NCBI GenBank assembly: GCA_903970295.1 | Contig: CAJCHQ010001026.1 | Location: forward strand, 1 to 9,177 | Reading direction: 5' to 3' | Length of the DNA stretch: 9,177 nucleotides | From: Bryobacterales bacterium | Lineage (GTDB): Bacteria; Cyanobacteriota; Vampirovibrionia; Obscuribacterales; Obscuribacteraceae | Part shown: piece after piece, positions 1 through 5,776 of the stretch | Position numbering within the stretch: position 1 is the first letter of the stretch | How the letters are laid out: every line of letters starts with the position of its first letter | The notes under the pieces: generated by a model | Databases searched by the model: none | Told to the model about the DNA's origin: nothing | The model's input: the letters and a program-made list of their open reading frames with translations, nothing else | Position numbers and translations under genes: made by a program

Positions 1-528
1 CAGGCGGTTGACCAGACCGATTTGCATAGCCTCTTCAGCCGACACACTTCTGCCAGTGAGAATCAGGTCCAGGGCTCGGCTGTGCCCGATCAGGCGAGGC
101 AGGCGGATGGTGCCCATGTCAATCAGAGGGACGCCGAAGCGCCTGCAGTAGACACCGAAGACAGCCTCTCTGGATGCCACACGCAAATCGCACCAAATCG
201 CCAGCTCCAGACCGCCCGCCACTGCGTAACCCTCGATCGCGGCGATCACTGGCTTGCCCAGTTTCATTCTAGACGGACCCATCGGAGAATCACCTTCTTC
301 ATCGATCGTATTAGGCTGACCGGAAGCGAAGGCTTTGAGGTCAGCTCCCGCGCAGAACGTACCCCCCTCGCCGGTGAGGACAGCCACGTACGAATCCGGG
401 TCAGCATCGAATTGGCTGAATGATTGCACTAAAAGAGCTGCAGTTTCGCGATCAACTGCATTGCGACGGTCAACACGATTGATCGAAATTACGGTTACAG
501 AACCAATCTGTTTCTTTACCACCTGCAT
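1..528 (-). CDS. Enoyl-CoA hydratase/isomerase (crotonase) family protein, C-terminus off window
   Basis: The minus-strand frame is open from an ATG at 528 to the left edge and gives the first 176 residues of a protein usually about 250-270 long. Crotonases bind an acyl-CoA thioester and stabilise an enolate in an oxyanion hole. Visible motifs are FCAGADLK (residues 58-65), which supplies one oxyanion-hole amide, and GYAVAGGLELAIWCD (100-114), which supplies the second and carries E108, equivalent to the first catalytic glutamate of rat enoyl-CoA hydratase. The second glutamate, normally in FGxPE, appears replaced: the segment reads FGVYCRRFGVP (124-134). This CRRFGVPLID pattern occurs in a recognised crotonase subgroup, so plain hydratase activity is not assured. 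The gene begins 40 bases after the stop of the upstream thioesterase-like gene, so cotranscription is likely. No strong Shine-Dalgarno was seen. Family call is firm; the reaction is not. Confidence 0.93.
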   Translation of the reverse strand, partial: MQVVKKQIGSVTVISINRVDRRNAVDRETAALLVQSFSQFDADPDSYVAVLTGEGGTFCAGADLKAFASGQPNTIDEEGDSPMGPSRMKLGKPVIAAIEGYAVAGGLELAIWCDLRVASREAVFGVYCRRFGVPLIDMGTIRLPRLIGHSRALDLILTGRSVSAEEAMQIGLVNRL

Positions 529-568
529 TGAGCACACCGCATTGCCATCTCTCTTATGACCGAGAAGG

Positions 569-1036
569 TTACTTCTGAAGCGGCTGCATCCGGATGTGCC
601 AGTGCACTGTTGCTTCGGTCGAAATTGTCCCTTTAGAATCAGCCAGACTGACGCGAACATTGACTCTCGCCTTGCGATTGGTTGTCAAATCTAATTTAGC
701 CACTTCAATATCTTCAGGATCGACAAAGGCGTCAGCCGTGCAATCGCCATGAGCCGGGGAGCGATAAGCGATCTCAGCTCCGGCAGCCAGAGGAATCGCA
801 TGTCCCAGGGACAATTCTTCGAACGATCCTAGAAGCACAGCACCACTCGCGGCTTCAATCAAACCGAATTGCGCCGCGGCATGCATGGTGCCGACGTGAT
901 TGCCGAGATCCGGACGAAAGGTTAGTTTGCATTTACTGCGTCCGGATTCGATCACCAGGACCTGAATGCCTACGTAGGCATTGAAGGGAATTTTCTCGAT
1001 CATTTCTTTCATTGTTTGAGCTTCTGCTGAGTGCAT
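569..1036 (-). CDS. Hotdog-fold thioesterase-like protein (DUF4442/PaaI-like)
   Basis: A protein of 155 residues, the usual size for a single hotdog domain. The segment NHVGTMHAAAQFGLIEAASG (46-65) matches the start of the hotdog central helix in PaaI/DUF4442-type acyl-CoA thioesterases, which hydrolyse acyl-CoA to free acid and CoA. The rest is alternating strands ending in ATVHWHI. There is no signal peptide or membrane segment, so it is probably cytosolic. The start is a choice: GGAG at 1046-1049 stands 9 bases from the ATG at 1036 but only 3 from the ATG at 1042, and a GTG at 1063 is also in frame; I favour 1036. It is followed after 40 bases by the crotonase, suggesting a two-gene acyl-CoA unit. 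A catalytic residue cannot be fixed with certainty, so thioesterase activity is inferred from the fold. Confidence 0.85.
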   Translation of the reverse strand: MHSAEAQTMKEMIEKIPFNAYVGIQVLVIESGRSKCKLTFRPDLGNHVGTMHAAAQFGLIEAASGAVLLGSFEELSLGHAIPLAAGAEIAYRSPAHGDCTADAFVDPEDIEVAKLDLTTNRKARVNVRVSLADSKGTISTEATVHWHIRMQPLQK

Positions 1037-1492
1037 TGCCATATTCTCCGTGGACTGCCGCACCGGCTGGTGCTTCTACTTGTGGCTTGCCCAGGATGAG
1101 CTGGCTTGTCACTGCATCGCCGTCTACGAAGCTTATTTTAAACGGTCAATGTGACAAAGTTCTGATCAGAGTGCAAAACATCGCGGGCGCCATAAATTTT
1201 CCTCATCTGTGAGCGCCACAGTCGTCCCGGACAGAACCAACGCCAGGCTCTTCAACCCTGACTGCGGGAGCCTGTCCGAACACTTAGCAATCTGTTTGCC
1301 AGGAGCAGAAAAGATTACTAACTGGTTTTAAGATACGAAGGAATTTACGTTAGACGCCAATTTGCCCAAAACAGACGGATAATATGAGGATTGAACTGCT
1401 TTGCAATCAAATGCTGATGCGGCAAAATAAGTTCGATCGGGGCGCCTGCAAAATCAAGCGCGAACACATCAAACACGGGAGCAGCACAATCT
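1037..1492. other. Divergent intergenic region, no gene recognised
   Basis: About 450 bases separate the minus-strand thioesterase-like gene from the plus-strand desaturase. Short open frames here do not resemble any family I know. On the minus strand TTGACC (1143-1148) with a weak TAGACG element 17 bases on could drive the thioesterase gene; on the plus strand GATAAT (1378-1383) could be a -10 for the desaturase but lacks a convincing -35. A nested inverted repeat occurs at 1228-1278: CGGACA pairs with TGTCCG and GGCTC with GAGCC. Nothing else was seen. Confidence 0.5.
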
Positions 1493-2452
1493 ATGGGTAT
1501 ATTCTTGGCCTTCTTTGCTCTCTCGTACACCTGGCATGTGCTCGGAATCTCGATTGGCTATCACAGAGGCTTATCCCATCGTTCTTTCAAGCTGCCGAAG
1601 TTCCTCGAATATTTCTTCGTCCTCGGCGCTTACTTCTGCTTCGAGGGGGCTCCCATTTTCTGGGCTGGTTCGCACCGCATGCACCATCGCTACTCTGATC
1701 TGCCAGGCGACCCGCACTCACCCAAAGATGGGCTCTGGCATTCGATTCTCGGATGGATGTCCAAGCCGGTCGTGACCATCACCGACGAACAATACAAAGT
1801 CATTTGCCCCGATCTTTTCCGCGATCCTTTCTACCGCTTCCTCCATGCCGGCGGCAAAGGTCGTGACGGCTGGGTTTGCCTGATCATCAATGTCGTAGCC
1901 AGAATCGGTCTCCTTGCACTTTTTGGTCCGATTGCTCTGGCCGGTAATTTGGTTGGCTCGGTTTTTGCCTTCATCGCACCGCTGATGGTCAATTCGATTT
2001 GTCACATCCCAGCCCTCGGTTATCAAAACTTCCCCACGCCAGATATGAGCCAGAACGTCTGGTTTGTAGGACTGGCTGCTTTTGGCGAAGGTTGGCACAA
2101 CAATCACCATGCATTTCCGCAATCAGCGCGCCACGGTCTGAAACCAACGGAGTTTGATTTCTCTTTCCTCGTTTTGACGTTGCTTGCCAAAGTTGGTCTC
2201 GTGCGCGATATCAGATTGCCTAAATCGAGTGCCATCGATCTTGCGGCAATGGGCCAACAATCGCCGGCTAGCACCAGGCAAAATGTCGCCAAATTCAATA
2301 CCGATGCCGCAGAAGAAGCGGTGGCGGAAGTAGAAGCGGAAGAAGCGGCTGAAGTTGCCAGTGAAGGTGGAGCAGTTGTAGTCAGTGCCGATGAGAGCTC
2401 TACCAATCTCAAGAACAGCGAGAAAGAAGCTGTTTTGGCAGGCAAGCGCTAA
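1493..2452 (+). CDS. Membrane fatty acid desaturase (acyl-CoA/acyl-lipid desaturase family)
   Basis: A 319-residue membrane di-iron desaturase, which inserts a double bond into a saturated acyl chain using oxygen and an electron donor. All three histidine boxes are present: HRGLSH (H24, H29), HRMHH (H61, H64, H65) and HNNHH (H202, H205, H206), the last within EGWHNNHHAFP. The Asn/His-containing NSICHIPALGYQNF (167-180) is also typical. Hydrophobic segments lie near residues 1-23, 37-58 and 128-170. The overall pattern suits a delta-9-type enzyme, but regiospecificity cannot be read. The start is ATG 1493 with GGAG at 1478-1481, 11 bases upstream; the frame is open back to 1418 but has no ATG, GTG or TTG there, and box 1 sits unusually close to the N-terminus. 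The last 60 or so residues are an Ala/Glu-rich acidic tail (EEAVAEVEAEEAAEVASEGG), not part of the enzyme core. An aldo/keto reductase follows 93 bases later. Confidence 0.93.
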   Translation: MGIFLAFFALSYTWHVLGISIGYHRGLSHRSFKLPKFLEYFFVLGAYFCFEGAPIFWAGSHRMHHRYSDLPGDPHSPKDGLWHSILGWMSKPVVTITDEQYKVICPDLFRDPFYRFLHAGGKGRDGWVCLIINVVARIGLLALFGPIALAGNLVGSVFAFIAPLMVNSICHIPALGYQNFPTPDMSQNVWFVGLAAFGEGWHNNHHAFPQSARHGLKPTEFDFSFLVLTLLAKVGLVRDIRLPKSSAIDLAAMGQQSPASTRQNVAKFNTDAAEEAVAEVEAEEAAEVASEGGAVVVSADESSTNLKNSEKEAVLAGKR

Positions 2453-2504
2453 CTCCTGAACTCGGGTCAAGTCGTCGCTTGCAAACCCCGATCTTGATGC
2501 AAAA

Positions 2505-2526
2505 TTTTTTGCATTTCTGCAAAAAA
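2505..2526 (+). promoter_or_regulatory. A/T-rich hairpin just upstream of the aldo/keto reductase
   Basis: TTTTTTGCA (2505-2513) and TGCAAAAAA (2518-2526) form a perfect 9-bp inverted repeat with the 4-base loop TTTC. The left arm is also shared by a second, overlapping near-palindrome at 2497-2514 (ATGCAAAA against TTTTGCAT), so the two could be alternative structures. It ends 8 bases before the GGAG ribosome binding site. It could be an operator, a weak RNA switch, or simply an A/T-rich spacer; it is not followed by a T-run, so it is not a classic plus-strand terminator. Confidence 0.4.
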
Positions 2527-2545
2527 ATAGTATTGGAGTAAATCA

Positions 2546-3418
2546 ATGACAAATACAACCGCGGTGACGGCAAAAGCGAGTGGCACATTCGCCCTCGGTG
2601 GCGACATGACCGTCAATCGCATGGGCTTCGGTGCCATGCGCATTACTGGTAAGGGCATCTGGGGTGAATATCACGATCCCGAAGGTGCCAAGCAGCTGTT
2701 GCGGCGCGCTGTCGACCTCGGGGTCAATTTTATCGACACAGCTGACGCTTATGGACCGGATGTCAGCGAAAGGCTGATTGGCGAAGCGCTGGCACCCTAC
2801 GCATCAGGAGTTGTGATCGCAACCAAGGGGGGTCTGACCCGTCAGGGACCAGATAAGTGGCTGCCGGTCGGTCGCCCGGAATATTTGCAGCAACAAGTAG
2901 AGATGAGTTTGCGCCATCTCAAACTTGAACGAATTGAACTATGGCAGCTTCACCGCATAGATTCGAAAGTGCCAGTCGAAGAATCGCTGGGCGTCATCAA
3001 AAAGTTGCAGGAGGAAGGCAAGATTCACCATGTTGGTCTAAGTGAAGTAAAGCCGCATGAAATCGACCAAGCGCGCAAGGTAGTTGAGATCGTCAGTGTG
3101 CAAAATCATTACAATATCGGTTCTCGCGAACATGAAGATGTCGTCGACTATTGCGATAAAAACAAGATTGCCTTTATTCCATGGTTCCCGGTTGCCGCAG
3201 GCAAACTTGCACAACCCGGTGGTAAATTGGATCAGTTTGCGAAAAAGCACGAGGCTACCGTAAGCCAACTATCGCTTGCCTGGCTGCTACACAGAAGCCC
3301 AGTAATCTTGCCGATTCCAGGTACTACTAGTGTCCAACATTTGGAAGAAAATATAGCGGCCGGAAATCTGAAATTGAGCGACGCCGAGTGGAAAGAGATC
3401 GCTGCAATCGTAGCGTAG
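2546..3418 (+). CDS. Aldo/keto reductase (YdbC-like)
   Basis: A cytosolic 290-residue NAD(P)H-dependent oxidoreductase with a TIM-barrel fold that reduces aldehydes or ketones to alcohols. The catalytic tetrad is complete: D64 and Y69 in NFIDTADAYG, K94 in ATKGG and H136 in WQLHRID. The end of the barrel carries the cofactor phosphate-binding pattern IPGTTSVQHLEENIAA. From memory, the closest described relative is E. coli YdbC, with matching NRxGxGAM, IVSVQNHYNI and IPGTTS blocks; a pyridoxal-reductase-like role is possible but unproven. The start is well supported by GGAG at 2535-2538, 7 bases before the ATG. It lies 93 bases after the desaturase on the same strand, so it may be read through from that gene or have its own signal in the A/T-rich gap. 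It is convergent with the ABC-F gene, with 47 bases between stops. The natural substrate is unknown. Confidence 0.93.
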   Translation: MTNTTAVTAKASGTFALGGDMTVNRMGFGAMRITGKGIWGEYHDPEGAKQLLRRAVDLGVNFIDTADAYGPDVSERLIGEALAPYASGVVIATKGGLTRQGPDKWLPVGRPEYLQQQVEMSLRHLKLERIELWQLHRIDSKVPVEESLGVIKKLQEEGKIHHVGLSEVKPHEIDQARKVVEIVSVQNHYNIGSREHEDVVDYCDKNKIAFIPWFPVAAGKLAQPGGKLDQFAKKHEATVSQLSLAWLLHRSPVILPIPGTTSVQHLEENIAAGNLKLSDAEWKEIAAIVA

Positions 3419-3465
3419 GCTGTTTACGACTCAAACGGCTGAACGCGAATTATCGACTGAGGGGA

Positions 3466-5073
3466 CTAGCGCTTGCCGGCTGCAGACATCTCTTTGAACT
3501 TATGCGTTTGCAAATATTCGTCGTAAGTGCCGGGAAAATCAATGATACCGTCGGCGGTGAATGAGATAACACGAGTCGCGACTTCGGAAATCAAATCGCG
3601 ATCGTGTGAAACCAAAATCACGGTGCCGTTGAAAGTGGACAGGCCTTCACCCAGGGCCGACACGGCTTCGAGATCGAGGTGGTTTGTGGGCTCGTCGAAG
3701 ACGAGAATAGGATTTTTCTGCATCATCATTCTGGCCATCAGCAGACGCGCGGCCTCTCCGCCGGAGAGAGCTTCTGTTGCTTTCAAACTTTCATCACCGG
3801 AGAAAAGCATCCGCCCTAGCAGTCCGCGAACGACTTGATGTCCTTCGTCGACCATGTAAGCCATGAGCCAATCTAGCGCTGTAGTTCCCGGCTTGATATC
3901 GCTGTGATAATCCTGCGGGTAGTAGCTCCATGAAGCACTGTCTCCCCATTTCATCGTGCCGGCATCGAAGGGAATTTCGCCAATCAAACAGCGCAGCAAA
4001 GTTGTTTTGCCCACCCCGTTTGAACCAATAATCGCAATTTTGTCGCCACGCATGATGTCAAGGCGCAAATCTTTGAAGAGAGTCTTGCCATCGAAGCCCT
4101 TGGTCAGTCCTTGAGCTTGCAAAACTTCGCGCCCAATCGGTTTTTCTTGTTCGAAGCGAATGAATGGTCGCTGAATATTCGATCGCTTCAGTTCTTGTGG
4201 TGCTAGACGGACAATCTCTTTCTTACGAGACTGAACTTGACTCGAGCGTTGGCCGGCAGCGAATCTGGCCACAAACTGTTGGAGTTGCTCTACTTTCTTC
4301 GCTCTGTCGCGATTCTCGGATTCGATCGTTTGTCTGGCTTGCATCTTGTGCTCGACCATATCATCGTAATTGCCGGGGTAGATGATAATCGTGTCGTAAT
4401 CTATATCGGCGATGTGAGTGCAAACCGAATTGAGGAAATGTCGATCGTGTGAAATGACGATCAGCGTTCCCTCAAAGCCATAGAGAAAATCCTCCAGCCA
4501 GTGAATCGACTCCAAATCGAGGTGGTTCGTAGGTTCATCCAGAAGGAGCGCTTGCGGTTCACCAAAAAGAGCTTGAGCGAGCAACACGCGGAATTTGTAA
4601 TCTGTAGCAAGCGTGCTCATCAGATTTTCATGCTGATCGTCATTAATGCCGATTCCACGGAGAATTGCGGCGGCTGCAATTTCAGCCGAATATCCATCTT
4701 CATCGGCGATGATCGATTCGAGATCGCCCAAACGATTCATTTGCTCTGTCGTCAAATTCTCGACTTCACACAAGGCGTCGCGTTCTTTGAAAGCACTCCA
4801 GAGCGTCTCGTTGCCCATGATGACTGTGTCGATAATGCGTTCGTTGTCATAGGCGAATTGATCTTGCTTGAGGACGCCCACTCGCCGGGGCAAACTGACC
4901 GTGCCTCGATTAGACGGCTCGACTTCACCTGTCAAGATTTTCATAAAGGTCGATTTGCCCGCTCCGTTGGGACCGGTTAAACCATACCTGTTGCCTGGAC
5001 TGAATTTGACAGACACGTTATCAAACAGCGTCCTGGTGCCAAATCCCTTAGAAACTTCGTTAACGACAATCAT
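3466..5073 (-). CDS. ybiT: ABC-F family ATPase, YbiT type
   Basis: A soluble 535-residue protein with two ATP-binding domains and no membrane segments. ABC-F proteins act on the ribosome, usually near the E site, to adjust translation or relieve stalling. Domain 1 has Walker A GPNGAGKS (34-41), Walker B ending in D179-E180 within LLDEPTNHLD, and SHDRHF; its signature is degenerate (around LATDYKFRVLLAQ), as in E. coli YbiT. A charged linker follows at roughly 225-300. Domain 2 has Walker A GSNGVGKT (350-357), signature LSGGE (436-440), D460-E461 in FDEPTNHLD, and SHDRDL. Both catalytic glutamates are present. The start at 5073 matches the family N-terminus; a GTG at 5109 would add 12 residues with no family match. 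A perfect TATAAT sits at 5130-5135 upstream. There is no sign of an antibiotic-resistance-type extension, so a housekeeping role is likely. Confidence 0.95.
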   Translation of the reverse strand: MIVVNEVSKGFGTRTLFDNVSVKFSPGNRYGLTGPNGAGKSTFMKILTGEVEPSNRGTVSLPRRVGVLKQDQFAYDNERIIDTVIMGNETLWSAFKERDALCEVENLTTEQMNRLGDLESIIADEDGYSAEIAAAAILRGIGINDDQHENLMSTLATDYKFRVLLAQALFGEPQALLLDEPTNHLDLESIHWLEDFLYGFEGTLIVISHDRHFLNSVCTHIADIDYDTIIIYPGNYDDMVEHKMQARQTIESENRDRAKKVEQLQQFVARFAAGQRSSQVQSRKKEIVRLAPQELKRSNIQRPFIRFEQEKPIGREVLQAQGLTKGFDGKTLFKDLRLDIMRGDKIAIIGSNGVGKTTLLRCLIGEIPFDAGTMKWGDSASWSYYPQDYHSDIKPGTTALDWLMAYMVDEGHQVVRGLLGRMLFSGDESLKATEALSGGEAARLLMARMMMQKNPILVFDEPTNHLDLEAVSALGEGLSTFNGTVILVSHDRDLISEVATRVISFTADGIIDFPGTYDEYLQTHKFKEMSAAGKR

Positions 5074-5129
5074 GATTGAAAATATCTTCGCAGTAAAAAT
5101 GACGCACACACGCGCGCCGATCTGCAGAA

Positions 5130-5135
5130 ATTATA
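5130..5135 (-). promoter_or_regulatory. Candidate -10 box for the ABC-F gene
   Basis: The minus strand reads TATAAT exactly, placing a start of transcription about 50 bases upstream of the ABC-F ATG at 5073. No good -35 hexamer stands 16-18 bases before it, so this is a partial promoter call. Confidence 0.4.
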
Positions 5136-5211
5136 CTGGTTCCCAAGCGCCCTTGAGGCTTCCGGCGCAAGAATCTTTACTTTTGTCGGTGACGACCAGC
5201 TGACGACGAAC

Positions 5212-5238
5212 TCACGAAGAGGTCACGAAGAGGTCACG
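5212..5238 (+). repeat. 11-bp tandem direct repeat upstream of the orphan gene
   Basis: The unit TCACGAAGAGG occurs twice head to tail (5212-5222 and 5223-5233), followed by a partial third copy TCACG (5234-5238). The period is about one turn of the helix, so protein-binding sites would lie on the same face. It sits in the 207-base divergent gap between the ABC-F gene and the small orphan gene, about 45 bases before the orphan's start codon. It may be a regulator-binding array or a slippage product. Confidence 0.8.
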
Positions 5239-5280
5239 ATCGCGAAATAAGATTTAGAGGCGAAAAATAGTGAGGTCTTT

Positions 5281-5595
5281 ATGACAGAACAATTCGACCC
5301 AGTCTTCGAAGCGGCAAAACTCGAGGCGCTCGGGATCAATGACACGATGAGTGGTGCATTGCAACACGGCAAAATCAATTTGCATGCTCCGACAATTGAT
5401 GAATTGCGCAAATTGACCGAACGCCAACTCAAACAGATTGAAATGGTGGCCGGCAGATCGATGCTTCACATCCAAGAAAACGGCTGCATGGACATGGGCT
5501 TCTTCTGGTTCGGCGACAAAACTGTCGGCATTGATTTCAAACAACATGAAATTCCCTTGAAGTGCCCAGAACAGCCGAATACCGCAAAACAGTGA
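5281..5595 (+). CDS. Small hypothetical protein, 104 residues
   Basis: I do not recognise this protein. The start is well supported: GAGG at 5272-5275 stands 5 bases before the ATG, and the frame runs without interruption to a TGA at 5593. It has no signal peptide and no membrane segment, so it is probably cytosolic. The middle (about residues 38-60, IDELRKLTERQLKQIEMVAG) is strongly helix-forming. A glycine- and aromatic-rich block follows (CMDMGFFWFGDKTVGIDF, 69-86), which looks like a strand pair. Two cysteines (C69, C95) and three of its four histidines (H35, H63, H89) lie between residues 35 and 95, but no metal-binding spacing is evident. The upstream 11-bp tandem repeat may regulate it. 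It is divergent from the ABC-F gene and convergent with the FAD oxidase. Confidence 0.75.
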   Translation: MTEQFDPVFEAAKLEALGINDTMSGALQHGKINLHAPTIDELRKLTERQLKQIEMVAGRSMLHIQENGCMDMGFFWFGDKTVGIDFKQHEIPLKCPEQPNTAKQ

Positions 5596-5668
5596 TTGTT
5601 GAAGTGGGTTGAATTATTTGCGAAATTTCTGACGCGGCTGTTGTCGTCGAGATGCTTTCAGGAATAAA

Positions 5669-5692
5669 CACTCAACCGATATCGGTTGAGTG
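5669..5692 (-). terminator. Perfect 24-bp palindrome, likely terminator of the FAD oxidase gene
   Basis: CACTCAACCGAT is followed immediately by its exact reverse complement. As RNA it folds into a 10-bp stem with loop AUAU. On the minus strand the stem is followed by TTTATTCC, a modest T-rich tract, 85 bases after the stop of the oxidase gene, so termination in that direction is favoured. On the plus strand the following bases (TGCCGCAAAT) are not T-rich, so it would be a weak terminator for the small orphan gene. An alternative is a dimeric regulator operator, but it lies between two gene ends rather than at a promoter. Confidence 0.6.
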
Positions 5693-5776
5693 CCGCAAAT
5701 CAGATCAGCTTCAACCCCAGCCCAGATGTCAGAAAATCAACTGTCAGAAATTTACCTGTTCGGAAATTCTCTTACT

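Noticed and set aside
22..423. Plus-strand open frame of 133 codons
   Set aside because: Antisense to the crotonase gene, whose minus-strand frame has clear family motifs through the whole stretch.
1384..1698. Alternative frame starting at 1384 as the missing N-terminus of the desaturase
   Set aside because: It is in a different frame and its residues before 1493 show no hydrophobic segment or desaturase-like sequence; a frameshift is possible but nothing in the sequence demands it.
3419..3465. Terminator between the convergent aldo/keto reductase and ABC-F genes
   Set aside because: GCTGTTT (3419-3425) and AAACGGC (3433-3439) can pair with one wobble, but no T-run follows on either strand, so the call is too weak.
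4501..4980. Plus-strand open frame of 159 codons
   Set aside because: Antisense to the first ATPase domain of the ABC-F gene.
3466..5073. ABC-F protein as an antibiotic resistance gene
   Set aside because: Sequence blocks match the housekeeping YbiT group, and the degenerate first signature is normal for that group; nothing points to a resistance subtype.
5212..5238. CRISPR-like repeat
   Set aside because: The repeat unit is 11 bp and directly tandem with no spacers, so it is not a CRISPR array.
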